From a virus, in the IMG/VR virus record IMGVR_UViG_3300038552_000061, positions 1-36,352 of that record: a stretch of 36,352 bases of DNA; one strand, given 5' to 3'. Position numbers and translations under genes: made by a program. The notes under the pieces were generated by a model. It was not told where the DNA came from and ran no database searches. It saw only the letters and a list, made by a program, of their open reading frames with translations. The number at the start of each line of letters is the position of its first letter. The first letter of the stretch is position 1. Below are positions 22,606 to 30,784 of the stretch, in pieces.

Positions 22606-23000
22606 AACGACTTAGGCCAGATGAGATTGAGGAACATTGGGCACGCGTTCGCCCCTGGCTAGACGCTGCTGCGAAGACAACGAGCGGCAGATTTGAGGTT
22701 GGCGACTTTGTGATTCCGCTCATGCGAGGCGCGGCTGAACTTTTCGTCTGCGAAACCTCTGCCGCACTCTGCCAGGTGATGGCCTACCCTCATAAGAGGT
22801 ATTATCTGGTTCAGCTTCTCGGAGGTGAACCGGGCGCGCATCACGACTGGAAGGCTTGGACAGATGCCGTCACAAGCAGAGCCAGGGAACTTGGGCTTGA
22901 TGGGGTTGAAACCTATGGCCTGACTGGATTTCGCATCATTGGGAAAAAGGCAGGCTGGAAGAACAGGCACAGCCTGTGGGAGATAGATTTCGATGGGTAG
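22596..23000 (+). CDS. GNAT-like/virion-associated small protein (134 aa)
   Basis: Starts DIKRLRPDEIEEHWARVRPW and continues with FEVGDFVIPLMRGAAELFVC, LVQLLGGEPGAHHDWKAW and a C-terminal GFRIIGKKAGWKNRHSLWEI. The order of strands and 'G-x-x-x-W' end resembles acetyltransferase-fold proteins that occur between tail and ejection genes of podoviruses. Catalytic activity not shown. ATG 22596 overlaps the preceding gene by 10 nt. Confidence 0.6.
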   Translation: MDIKRLRPDEIEEHWARVRPWLDAAAKTTSGRFEVGDFVIPLMRGAAELFVCETSAALCQVMAYPHKRYYLVQLLGGEPGAHHDWKAWTDAVTSRARELGLDGVETYGLTGFRIIGKKAGWKNRHSLWEIDFDG

Positions 23001-24429
23001 CGGTGGTGGCGGATCTGGCACTCAAACTGTGGTCAACGAATTGAGCCCTGAACAGCGGGCTATGATCTCAGAATCGATGCAAGCAGGGAGGGAGAACATC
23101 CTATTTAACCCTCAGTCTTATTATCCAGGAGCAACCATCGCTCAGCCTGGAGCAAACACAAACGAATACCTGCGGCAGTTATGGAACTATGGGATGGGTC
23201 CATCGCCGTCTGACCTAGAAATGAACCGGTACGCACAGAATGTTATCGGCGGACAGTATGCACCGGGTTCGAGTTTCTTCACAGGGATGTATGACTCAGC
23301 TGTGGCTCCCATGCGGAATGCCTATAACCAGGCCATGTGGTATTCGACTGCCGGAGGGCAGGGCCTAGCTGATCAGGCTGCATTGCTTAACCAGTTCGGT
23401 TCATCATATGATGCAAATCGATTTAGGAGTCAGATTGATTACCTGAACCAAATCGGTTCATCTGACGAAGCAAATAGGCTTAGGAGCCAAGCCGATTTGC
23501 TTAACCAATTCGGTTTATCTAACGAGTCGCAACGGCTGATCAATCAGGCTAATTACCTGAATCAGTTAGCAGACGCCAGTGGTTACGGCTCTGGCGGGTT
23601 CAATGCGGCCTATGAGGCTGCAACGAATCGAATCATCCCGCAGCTTCAATCACAGATTGCTGCATCCGGTCGATCCGGCAGCGGTATCGAGCAAGGATTG
23701 GTAACCCGAGAGCTTGGGGATGCCTTCGCCGGACTCTATGGTGAGGAGCAGCAGCGCAAGCTTGCGGCCCTGCAAGCGGCTGGTGGACTCCTCGGAACTC
23801 AGAGTCAGCAAGTTATCGGGGCACAGCAGGCTGCCGGTGGACTCCTCGGGACCCTAGGTCAGCAAGTTCTCGCTGGCCGGCAGGCAGCCGGTGGGCTCCA
23901 AGGGGATCTCAATCAGCAGATTCTCGCAGCTCAGCAAGCTGCTGGTGGACTCCTAGGGAATATCGAGAGCCTGCGTATGGACGCCCTTGGGACGGCGGGT
24001 AACATCGGGGCGAACATGGGCGACATGTACTCGACACTGGCGAATGCCGCTTTTCAGCGCCAGCTTGGCGCAGCACAGACCCTCCCGGTACTGGGGAACG
24101 AGCTCCAGATATCGCGCTTTAACGCGATGGGCGATGTGGGGCGTTATCTCGACGATCAGAGCCAGGCCTATATCAACGACCAGATCGCGCGGTGGAATTT
24201 CGAACAGCAAGAGCCATGGATGAGAGCGCAGGCATTCGCAGGGCTCCTAAGTGGATTACCGCAGTTGGGTAGTACCCAGACATCGACGACTCCATACCCT
24301 AGGACATCGCGCGCAGGTGGAGCCCTTGGTGGAGGTCTTTCCGGTGCATCGCTTGGTGGTTCAATCGGTGGACCGTGGGGAGCTGCAATCGGTGGGCTAG
24401 GCGGCGCAATTTTGGGAGCATTCATCTGA
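22993..24429 (+). CDS. Repeat-rich ejection (internal virion) protein (478 aa)
   Basis: Gly/Gln/Ala-rich protein. Residues 133-189 are three 19-aa repeats (pattern NQxGSSxxANRxRSQxxxL); residues 261-332 are four 18-aa repeats (QAAGGLLGxxxQQVxxxx). The C-terminal 37 residues are glycine-zipper-like (GGALGGGLSGASLGGSIGG then GLGGAILGAF), suited to membrane insertion. In short-tailed phages such proteins leave the head first and form a channel through the envelope. Start ATG 22993 overlaps the previous gene by 8 nt. Coded just before two further ejection candidates. Confidence 0.75.
   Translation: MGSGGGGSGTQTVVNELSPEQRAMISESMQAGRENILFNPQSYYPGATIAQPGANTNEYLRQLWNYGMGPSPSDLEMNRYAQNVIGGQYAPGSSFFTGMYDSAVAPMRNAYNQAMWYSTAGGQGLADQAALLNQFGSSYDANRFRSQIDYLNQIGSSDEANRLRSQADLLNQFGLSNESQRLINQANYLNQLADASGYGSGGFNAAYEAATNRIIPQLQSQIAASGRSGSGIEQGLVTRELGDAFAGLYGEEQQRKLAALQAAGGLLGTQSQQVIGAQQAAGGLLGTLGQQVLAGRQAAGGLQGDLNQQILAAQQAAGGLLGNIESLRMDALGTAGNIGANMGDMYSTLANAAFQRQLGAAQTLPVLGNELQISRFNAMGDVGRYLDDQSQAYINDQIARWNFEQQEPWMRAQAFAGLLSGLPQLGSTQTSTTPYPRTSRAGGALGGGLSGASLGGSIGGPWGAAIGGLGGAILGAFI
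23389..23559 (+). repeat. Three 57-bp coding repeats
   Basis: Three tandem 19-codon units inside the 22993 gene, each beginning Asn-Gln and containing GSS/GLS, a helical segment and Arg-Ser/Ile-Asn-Gln. The DNA of the units is clearly related, so they arose by tandem duplication. Confidence 0.8.
23773..23988 (+). repeat. Four 54-bp coding repeats
   Basis: Four tandem 18-codon units with QAAGGL at the start and QQV/QQI in the middle (the last unit diverged). High nucleotide similarity (ggtggactcct in three of the units) indicates recent expansion. Such runs are prone to slippage, so the copy number may vary between isolates. Confidence 0.85.
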
Positions 24430-25499
24430 TGGCAATTCTTGACAACCTCCAATCACTTCTAGCTGATCCAGGACAGGTGTTTGGTAATCCGATGTTTCAG
24501 GCTGGAATTGGCATGCTCGCTGGCAATACAGGCATGACCGGCAGGCAGGCTTTCGCCAACTCATTGCAGGGCGGCATGCAGGGTTACCAGAACGCGCGTC
24601 AGCAGCAGCTTGCCGACATGCTGCGCACTCTCCAGATGGAGAAAGCCAAACAGGACATGCAGGCTCAGATGCAGGCCAAACAGGCCAGAGAGCAGCTGCA
24701 GCAGCAATTCCCGAACATACCCGAAGCGGCCCTCACGCCGGAGTTCGTAACAGCCATGATGAAGCGGCAGTTCTTGCCGCCCGAACCAACCTCGCTCATG
24801 CGCGAGGCTCAGGACTGGATGCAGATGACCCCCGAACAGCGTCAGGCTGCCGCTCAGATTGCCCAGATCAACCCCCGCGGCACGAGCGTGAGCGTGGGTC
24901 TCAGGCTTCCGCCGAACATACCAGGCCCACCCCCTGGCGCGGCTTACACCAATCCTGCCGAGATTGCGGCGGGTGGGATGCCACAGCTTGGCATCATGTA
25001 CGGGGGCCCGCTTGACCCGAAGGCGCAGGAGCCATTCCGCAAGCAGAAGCTCGCCATCGACAACGCGCAAGGGAGCATTGCCCGCATGCTTGAACTCACA
25101 GAGCAAAGCGGGTGGCAGCTCCTGCCGGGTAAAACGAAGGAGCAGATGAAAGCCGCCATGACCGGTGCCACGAAAGCAGTTCTCGACGCCCTGGGCGCTG
25201 GGGCGCCGCAAGAGGCAGAACTGCGGTTCGCCGCCGAAGCCATCGGGAATCCCACGAAGGTCCGTGAGTATATTGGCACATTCGGTGTTGACCCATCGGT
25301 CAAGTTACGTGAGATTCAGGGGCTGCTAAAGCGCAGCTCTGAGAATCTCGCCGCACAGTACACACCCAGCATTCCTTATATAGGGGCGCCCACCGCGCCA
25401 CCTGTGCCACCCGCGCCACCTGTGCCGCAAGCAGGGACCATCCCACCGCCTCCCCCGGGATTCAAGGTTCTTCCGCCCAGCTCCGGAATGAAATACTGA
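24429..25499 (+). CDS. Second ejection-type internal virion protein (356 aa)
   Basis: Starts in a TGATG overlap with the upstream gene. Residues 1-50 are Gly/Gln-rich (FQAGIGMLAGNTGMTGRQAF), residues 55-110 a Gln/Met/Lys coiled coil (LADMLRTLQMEKAKQDMQAQ), and the C-terminus has Pro-rich strings (APPVPPAPPVPQAG). The mix of coiled coil and low-complexity parts fits internal virion or ejection proteins. No peptidase or glycosidase motif recognised. Confidence 0.7.
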   Translation: MAILDNLQSLLADPGQVFGNPMFQAGIGMLAGNTGMTGRQAFANSLQGGMQGYQNARQQQLADMLRTLQMEKAKQDMQAQMQAKQAREQLQQQFPNIPEAALTPEFVTAMMKRQFLPPEPTSLMREAQDWMQMTPEQRQAAAQIAQINPRGTSVSVGLRLPPNIPGPPPGAAYTNPAEIAAGGMPQLGIMYGGPLDPKAQEPFRKQKLAIDNAQGSIARMLELTEQSGWQLLPGKTKEQMKAAMTGATKAVLDALGAGAPQEAELRFAAEAIGNPTKVREYIGTFGVDPSVKLREIQGLLKRSSENLAAQYTPSIPYIGAPTAPPVPPAPPVPQAGTIPPPPPGFKVLPPSSGMKY

Positions 25500-25500
25500 C

Positions 25501-27489
25501 ATGGCGACGATCGCAACGAATCCGCAGACCGGCGAAGTGATGATCCTCGGAGCTGACAACCAGTGGGCTCCGGCGCAGGTTGCCACGAACCCGCAGACTG
25601 GAGAGCGCAGAGCCTGGGATGGGTCGCAATGGATTGGGCTGAGCCAGCAATCCGGCGGGATCTCAACCTCTCCGCCGGCACCCGCTGAACAGCCGCAGGG
25701 CGAATCGCTCAAGGACATGCTCTTGCGTGTGGGTCGGCAGGTTGGATACGAGGGCGGAGGGGCAGCCGCAGGCGCAGCGTTGGGAGCTCCGCTCGGACCG
25801 TTCGGGATGCTCGGCGGTGGAATCCTAGGGTCCATGGCTGGAACCTACGCTGATCGCGCTATCAGTCCCATGGTCGGTGGAGATGTCCTCCTGCAGACTC
25901 CGGCCGAAACCGCGCGCGAAGCTGTGACAGGGGCGTTGCTTCAACCCGTCGCCGGCGAGCTCGCTGGGCGCGGATTGACAGCGGCCAGGAAGCTCTTGCT
26001 TCCGCCGAACCCAAGGATGATCGAGAACGTGAGAAAGTTCGAGCGCGCCGGGGTTCCACCGCTTTACCCGGCAGTGGCTGAAAGTTCTCCGGCTGCATGG
26101 GCTTACAACGTAGCAGGCCGCATGCCAGGTGGTGCTACGGTGGCGTCACAGTATGCAGACGATGCCACGCGCGCGATCCAAGAATCGGTTCGGTCCGCTG
26201 CTGGCCCAACCGTTGGCAGCGAGCATGCCGCTGGCCTGATGATGCAGCGCGGCGGTGAGGACACCGTGACGCGGTTTTTCACCAAGGCGAACCAGCTGCG
26301 CAGCGCTTACAGGGCAGCCCTGCCAGATAACCTCTTGGTTGACCCGCAGAAATACGCTGACGTGCTGGTCGAGAGCCGGCCGCTACTGAAGATCGCAACC
26401 GCCAAGGCGCACGGTCATCCGATGTTGGTGAACCGGCTCGATGCCCTCGTGAAGGACTACGGTATCCTGGACGATGCCGGGGAGCTGGTGGGCTTCAAGC
26501 CTCTGTCCTTCGACACCGCCGATGAGCTCCGCAGGGTGATTGGTCGGGATGTCGGGAAAATGCAAGAGCGCGGGGCGCTCGTTGATCCCACCTACCTCGC
26601 TGGGCTGGAGCGCAGCTATTGGGCTGTAACAGAGGCAATGGAAGACTCGCTCAACGCTTCCGCACCTGGAAAAGCCGCACTCAAAGCCTGGCAAAAGCAG
26701 AAGGATTGGTTCAAGCGTGGGATAGAGGTAGTCAAGGAAACCCGTCGGGCGGTTCTTGAGAAAACACCCGAACAGCTCTACGGCGCCTTGGAGGGTGGCA
26801 ACTACACCCGCACGCGCGAGATCCTGGGGAAGATGCGGCCAGAGTATCGACAGGCCGCCCGCGGCGAGCTGCTGAACCGGCTCGGACAGGTGCCGCCACA
26901 GTCGCAGGACTTCGCCAATAGCGTGTGGGACCCCGGGCGGTTCATTGGCAACATCTCGAAGCTGACGGCCGAGAAAAGCCCAGAGGGAAAGTCCATGGTC
27001 CTTAACTTGCTGTTCGGTCGGCAGACGAACGCAAGGCGGACCCTGGAAGACCTCGGGGAGGTTGCGTCGAAGCTCAAGGCGATCCGATCGATCGGGATGG
27101 GCAGCCCGACGGCCCCGGCCGGGGAGTGGATTCGCGCGATCAACTCAGCCGGTGGCCTCGGAGCCGTCGGGGTTGCCCTGTTCAGCGATGTGCCCTTGGC
27201 CATGGGGCTGATGGGCGGTGTCGCTGGAATCAACATCGGGCCTAAGCTGCTAACGAAGCTGTGGACGAACCCGCAGTTCATCCGCGCCATGGCCTATGGG
27301 ACCAAGTTCGGCACGGCAAAGCCTGGCTCATTTCTTGCTAGACTAGGCGCCTTGTCCGGCGAACGATCCCTTGACGAGGACGAGCGCAAGTATGTGGAGA
27401 ACGCGGTTTCGTTCCTCAGAAGGCTCCAAGTCGGGCGCCGCTCAAATGCGCCTGAAATGGGTGTACAGGGCAACCAGGCAGGCCAGTAG
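25501..27489 (+). CDS. Third ejection-type protein with TGE/Trp N-terminal repeats (662 aa)
   Basis: The N-terminus has two copies of a short repeat: TNPQTGEVMILGADNQWAPA and TNPQTGERRAWDGSQWIGL, related to repeats in the lipoprotein at 4272. A Gly-rich region (GGGAAAGAALGAPLGPFGML, then GGGILGSMAG) follows at about residues 80-110, suited to membrane contact, then a long helical body with 'YWAVTEAMEDSLNASAPGKA'. A Gly-rich hydrophobic segment occurs at about residues 550-585 (GGLGAVGVALFSDVPLAMGL). Likely the large injectosome component. No lysozyme or transglycosylase motif identified. TAG stop. Confidence 0.7.
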   Translation: MATIATNPQTGEVMILGADNQWAPAQVATNPQTGERRAWDGSQWIGLSQQSGGISTSPPAPAEQPQGESLKDMLLRVGRQVGYEGGGAAAGAALGAPLGPFGMLGGGILGSMAGTYADRAISPMVGGDVLLQTPAETAREAVTGALLQPVAGELAGRGLTAARKLLLPPNPRMIENVRKFERAGVPPLYPAVAESSPAAWAYNVAGRMPGGATVASQYADDATRAIQESVRSAAGPTVGSEHAAGLMMQRGGEDTVTRFFTKANQLRSAYRAALPDNLLVDPQKYADVLVESRPLLKIATAKAHGHPMLVNRLDALVKDYGILDDAGELVGFKPLSFDTADELRRVIGRDVGKMQERGALVDPTYLAGLERSYWAVTEAMEDSLNASAPGKAALKAWQKQKDWFKRGIEVVKETRRAVLEKTPEQLYGALEGGNYTRTREILGKMRPEYRQAARGELLNRLGQVPPQSQDFANSVWDPGRFIGNISKLTAEKSPEGKSMVLNLLFGRQTNARRTLEDLGEVASKLKAIRSIGMGSPTAPAGEWIRAINSAGGLGAVGVALFSDVPLAMGLMGGVAGINIGPKLLTKLWTNPQFIRAMAYGTKFGTAKPGSFLARLGALSGERSLDEDERKYVENAVSFLRRLQVGRRSNAPEMGVQGNQAGQ

Positions 27490-27559
27490 CCGCATGTCTA
27501 GCAGCACCAGTACCCACGCAAGCAACAGAAGGCTGCCATAAACAAAGAGATCATGTGAG

Positions 27560-27634
27560 ATGCTCGACATTGCGTATGCCCTCATAGTCATGTTTGGCCT
27601 ATTGGCAGGACTGTTCGTCCTGGCGAAAAGGTGA
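27560..27634 (+). CDS. 24-aa membrane micro-protein, lysis candidate
   Basis: ATG 27560 gives MLDIAYALIVMFGLLAGLFV followed by LAKR: one transmembrane helix with a basic end. Its TGA overlaps the GTG of the next membrane-protein gene by 4 nt (GTGA, 27631-27634), a strong sign of coupling. Weak GAGA upstream. Position after the last virion gene and before the early operon is the usual place for lysis genes. Length compares with small toxic membrane peptides and single-gene lysis proteins, but function is inferred from position only. Confidence 0.55.
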   Translation: MLDIAYALIVMFGLLAGLFVLAKR

Positions 27635-27921
27635 CAGTAGACGAACTACGGATATACGTAGACATAGCTAAAGAGCTAGGCGTTCCGGCTCTTGATGCTA
27701 TACTCGTGTTTATAGTAGCAAAGTTTTACTTCATGGTGAAATCCATGGATAGAAACATTGCTATTAAATTCAAAGGACTAGAGAACTGGACAGAAAATAA
27801 GATAACATCAATTGAGAATAGTCATCACATGTACCAACTGAGGGTCGAAACCGACCTTGCATCCATAAGATCTACTCTAGATGCATGGCTTGAAACTTTC
27901 AGGTATAAACATATTCAATAA
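27631..27921 (+). CDS. Small membrane protein, holin candidate (96 aa)
   Basis: GTG 27631, coupled to the 24-aa gene. One hydrophobic helix near the N-terminus (ALDAILVFIVAKFYFMV, about residues 20-36), flanked by acidic residues before and a basic cytosolic part with MDRNIAIKFKGLENWTE after it. The topology is compatible with a type III-like holin or with a spanin i-component, but the tail is short and Cys-free. No endolysin is recognised in the genome, so this pair is the best lysis candidate. Confidence 0.6.
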   Translation: MTVDELRIYVDIAKELGVPALDAILVFIVAKFYFMVKSMDRNIAIKFKGLENWTENKITSIENSHHMYQLRVETDLASIRSTLDAWLETFRYKHIQ

Positions 27922-27929
27922 TGCCAGTG

Positions 27930-27958
27930 TTGTTGCATAACTGATAGTTTGTTAAACT
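27930..27958 (+). promoter_or_regulatory. Weak promoter candidate for the recombination operon
   Basis: TTGTTG at 27930-27935 and TAAACT at 27953-27958, spaced 17 nt, 32 nt upstream of the winged-helix gene. Matches to sigma70 are 3/6 and 4/6. The location, in the only real gap before the early operon, is the main support. Confidence 0.3.
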
Positions 27959-27989
27959 TCATCCGAATTAGACCAATGAAGTATCGGAA

Positions 27990-28286
27990 ATGTTAAAGAA
28001 TGTAAAAAGGATGCTCCACCAATTCAACTTACAGTACCCATGGCTTCACACAAAAGTGATGCGTCTGTTTGTGGAAGTAGCAGAGGAGCATGATAGTGGT
28101 GGTATTATCTTGACAGATCTGGTATCAATATTGAAGGAGAGGCCGTATAACGTGAGCAGGTACATAACCAGGCTAGAAGACCTAGGGCTAGTCAAAAGAA
28201 GCAGATGGGCTCTTGACGGCAGGAAGAAGCCTGTTATACTGACCGAGAATGGCAAGAAACTGATAGATAGCATAAAAGATGACTGA
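27990..28286 (+). CDS. Winged-helix DNA-binding regulator, MarR-like (98 aa)
   Basis: The pattern GGIILTDLVSILKERPYNVS then YITRLEDLGLVKRSR and DGRKKPVILTENGKKLIDSI follows the MarR-type winged helix: helix-turn-helix with the second part 'V-S-R-Y-I-T-R-L-E-D-L-G-L-V' and a wing ending in 'T-x-x-G'. Short for a MarR protein (usually about 140 aa), lacking the dimerisation helices. Likely controls the early operon from just upstream. Overlaps the exonuclease gene by 8 nt. Confidence 0.75.
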   Translation: MLKNVKRMLHQFNLQYPWLHTKVMRLFVEVAEEHDSGGIILTDLVSILKERPYNVSRYITRLEDLGLVKRSRWALDGRKKPVILTENGKKLIDSIKDD

Positions 28287-29166
28287 GCTTAGTCCGCTTC
28301 GCAAGTTGGACGTAACTTCAACTGACGTTGCAACTCTGTTTAACGCATCACCGTACCAGAGCTATTACAAGCTTTGGATGAGAAAAGCCGGCCGCATAGA
28401 GCATGATTCTGATGAGATGTCAGAACGCATGGAGTGCGGGCTTGCGCTGGAGGAGGCTATAGCGCAGTACGCTGCACAGCGCCATGGGTGGCGTATCGAG
28501 CGGTTCGATGAGTACATGCGCAACGAGGAGCTAAGGATTGGCTCGTCGTTCGACTTCATAACCGATGACAATAAGATAGTTGAAATAAAAAACGTTGATC
28601 TGTATCAATTCAATAATCTTTGGTACTTAGCTCCGCCAATTCATATTGAGCTACAGGTTCAACACCAGCTCCTGGTATCAGGGCTTAGTGGAGCTATAAT
28701 TGTTGCAATGGTGGGAGGAAATTCGCTGCGTATATACGAGAGGGGAAGAGATGAAGGCGTTCATAATGCGATTGTTTCGAGGGTCAGGGCTTTTTGGGAT
28801 GACATCAAGGGTGGAAACACACCAGAGCCTGACTTCGAAAGAGACGCAGCTCTCATCACGGAAATGCGGCGCACCGGAGGCGCTGGCGTCAAGGATGGTG
28901 GACCAGATATGTCTAGAACTGCTGCTCGTTATGATGAGCTTAGCAAAGAGATCAGAACCAAAACCAAAGAGCTAGAAAAGCTTAGGGCTGAGATATTGTA
29001 TGAAGCAGGTGAATTCGACAAAATCGAGTGCTCTGATATAGAGATATCAATAAGTGCAATAGCTGGATCACCAGGCAGGGTAATAACTGAGGAGGATATC
29101 GGAACAGTGATCGGGGAAAGGAAGCCATACCGCAGGATCTGCGTTAAGAATCGGAGGAACAAATGA
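28279..29166 (+). CDS. YqaJ-type viral exonuclease (295 aa)
   Basis: PD-(D/E)XK nuclease of the lambda-exo/YqaJ group: the DVTSTDVATLFNASPYQSYY start, the catalytic D92 (GSSFDFITDD) and E102-x-K104 (VEIKNVD), then LQVQHQLLVSG as the typical helical Gln motif. Processively digests one strand of duplex DNA to expose single strands for RecT, encoded directly downstream. The C-terminal 100 residues are charged and coiled. ATG 28279 overlaps the regulator gene. Confidence 0.85.
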   Translation: MTELSPLRKLDVTSTDVATLFNASPYQSYYKLWMRKAGRIEHDSDEMSERMECGLALEEAIAQYAAQRHGWRIERFDEYMRNEELRIGSSFDFITDDNKIVEIKNVDLYQFNNLWYLAPPIHIELQVQHQLLVSGLSGAIIVAMVGGNSLRIYERGRDEGVHNAIVSRVRAFWDDIKGGNTPEPDFERDAALITEMRRTGGAGVKDGGPDMSRTAARYDELSKEIRTKTKELEKLRAEILYEAGEFDKIECSDIEISISAIAGSPGRVITEEDIGTVIGERKPYRRICVKNRRNK

Positions 29167-29864
29167 GCGTGCTTAGCACTATCAATTCGCCTGATTTCGA
29201 GGCCGCAGTAAAGAAGCGCACGAAAGACGGCCCGAAGTTTCTTTCTGTAGTAACGAACTATATCAAGATGAATCGCGACATCTTGGACTGGCCAGAGCAG
29301 CAAGTGCTGTCGGCTATACTCCATGGCGCGGCATTTGGCGTCTTAATTGACGGAAAGGAGGGATACATATTTAAGCGAAGGGACAAAAAGAAGGGCATAG
29401 ACAGAGTTCTTTTTGATCCAATGATAGCTGGTATTCGTAAAGTCCTACTGCGTATCAACGCCTATATGGATACCGGTATAGTGTATGATGGCGACGAGTT
29501 CGACTATGCACTAGGCGATGGCGGATACATTCTTCACAAGCCTGCCAAGCTTGGCACTCCTCGCGGTGACATTATCGGTGCGTGGGCAACCATCACGATA
29601 TACACTACAACTCCACCTCACGTTTACCGAGAGGTTATGGATAGGGAAGAGCTCGATAAGATACAGCGCATGTCGCCATCAAGTGGCGGGCCTTGGTCTA
29701 CTCACCCGAACGAGATGCGGCGCAAGACCGTTGGGCGCAGGTGTTCAAAGCAGGTGCCGAATCTTCCGGATGGATTCTATGAAGCAGAGTCTGCGGTGGA
29801 CGTACCGGATCATGACAGTGAAGAGCCGGTTGACCTGATGAACAGGATTAGGAGCGCAACATAA
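29163..29864 (+). CDS. recT: RecT-family single-strand annealing protein (233 aa)
   Basis: Matches the RecT pattern: SVVTNYIKMNRDILDWPEQQ, LSAILHGAAFGVLID, RRDKKKGIDRVLFDPMI, and GGPWSTHPNEMRRKTVGRRC near residue 180, a well-known RecT block ('W-x-x-x-x-x-x-M-x-x-K'). Anneals complementary single strands at ends made by the exonuclease. GGAGG at 29153-29157 and an ATGA overlap with the exonuclease stop. Slightly short compared with RecT of E. coli Rac (269 aa). Confidence 0.88.
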   Translation: MSVLSTINSPDFEAAVKKRTKDGPKFLSVVTNYIKMNRDILDWPEQQVLSAILHGAAFGVLIDGKEGYIFKRRDKKKGIDRVLFDPMIAGIRKVLLRINAYMDTGIVYDGDEFDYALGDGGYILHKPAKLGTPRGDIIGAWATITIYTTTPPHVYREVMDREELDKIQRMSPSSGGPWSTHPNEMRRKTVGRRCSKQVPNLPDGFYEAESAVDVPDHDSEEPVDLMNRIRSAT

Positions 29865-30313
29865 TGGGTGGGCGCAGGCTTTACACAGACGAAAATGGAC
29901 GCGTGTGCACAACGTGTTTCGAGTACAAGCCATGGAACGAGTTCACCAACGATAGGCACAGGAAAAACGGTCATTCGCCTGAATGCAGGGAATGTGCCAA
30001 GAAGCGAAGGAACGACTTCTACTTAAAAAAGAAGCAGGAGCATGGAGAGCTCATACAGAACGACCACGGCCGTGAATGCGCTCGTTGCAGAAAGTACTTC
30101 CCATGGTCAGAGTTTGAAAATGGAACGTCTTGGTGCAAGAAATGCAAAGAGGCAGACGCTAGGCAAAAGAATGCAAAGGCCGAGCGCAAAGAGCGAGAAC
30201 GACTTGAGAAAATCCGCAACTTTACATGCGAATATTTCTTGAGTGCTGAAAATCGAGCTATCTGGTCGTGGGGAGGAGCTTGCAATATCAAGAGCAATAG
30301 TCGAAAATCATGA
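29864..30313 (+). CDS. Double zinc-ribbon protein, HNH-like (149 aa)
   Basis: Two related halves: residues 14-44 (CTTCFEYKPWNEF then HSPECREC) and residues 70-95 (CARCRKYFPWSEFE then SWCKKCKEADAR). Each has CxxC, a 'K/Y-P/F-W-x-E-F' linker and a second CxxC, the usual form of zinc fingers in phage HNH-type nucleases or recombination endonucleases, but I see no catalytic HNH triplet. A basic coiled tail (KAERKERERLEKIR) suggests DNA or RNA binding. ATG 29864 shares a base with the RecT stop. Confidence 0.7.
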   Translation: MGGRRLYTDENGRVCTTCFEYKPWNEFTNDRHRKNGHSPECRECAKKRRNDFYLKKKQEHGELIQNDHGRECARCRKYFPWSEFENGTSWCKKCKEADARQKNAKAERKERERLEKIRNFTCEYFLSAENRAIWSWGGACNIKSNSRKS

Positions 30314-30729
30314 CTCCATCAACCAACACGAGAGCGCAGCACATGGCAACGGTAATCTATCGAGCGGCAGACGGAAGCGAGTTCGAGACAGAGGAGCAGG
30401 CAGCGAAGTACGAGTCATCTATCGAGGATGTCAAGGCACTCGAAACCAAGATCAACGAATACATCAAGCACAGGACCGACCTGGAAGACCGAGGTGTCAG
30501 CCGCAAGGTCAGTGAGTACCGCGACTTCTGCATGTTCCTGGTGGTTGGGTGGACCCCTGACATGCAGCGCATGGTTGACCGTAAGACCGAGCTGAAGGCG
30601 GCACTAGCCGAAAAGATGAAGGACAATGTGGAGCAGGTGTTGGACAAGGTCGAGGTTCCTGTGGAGCAGGCCGAAGTTAGTGTCGAACAGGAAAACGGAA
30701 AGGACAAAAAGAAGCTGAACAAGGCGTAA
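30310..30729 (+). CDS. Hypothetical coiled protein of the recombination operon (139 aa)
   Basis: ATGA overlap with the preceding gene supports ATG 30310; ATG 30343 (MATVIYRAADGSEFETEEQA) would give a cleaner start. The N-terminal 25 residues form a small 'IYRAADGSEFETEEQAAKYE' unit, similar in rhythm to the inserted segment of the 13921 glycosyltransferase. The rest is a long charged helix with 'EVPVEQAEVSVEQENGKDKK' at the end. Followed by a strong terminator. Confidence 0.65.
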   Translation: MTPSTNTRAQHMATVIYRAADGSEFETEEQAAKYESSIEDVKALETKINEYIKHRTDLEDRGVSRKVSEYRDFCMFLVVGWTPDMQRMVDRKTELKAALAEKMKDNVEQVLDKVEVPVEQAEVSVEQENGKDKKKLNKA

Positions 30730-30746
30730 CAAACAACCGATAATAG

Positions 30747-30773
30747 CGGGGGCTACGGCCCCCGTTTTCTTCT
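30747..30773 (+). terminator. Rho-independent terminator before helicase
   Basis: CGGGGGC (30747-30753) and GCCCCCG (30758-30764) with TACG loop, then TTTTCTTCT. A canonical terminator ends the exonuclease-RecT transcript. The helicase ribosome-binding site (AAGGAG, 30774-30779) follows, so helicase expression needs read-through or a new promoter. Confidence 0.9.
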
Positions 30774-30784
30774 AAGGAGCTGTC

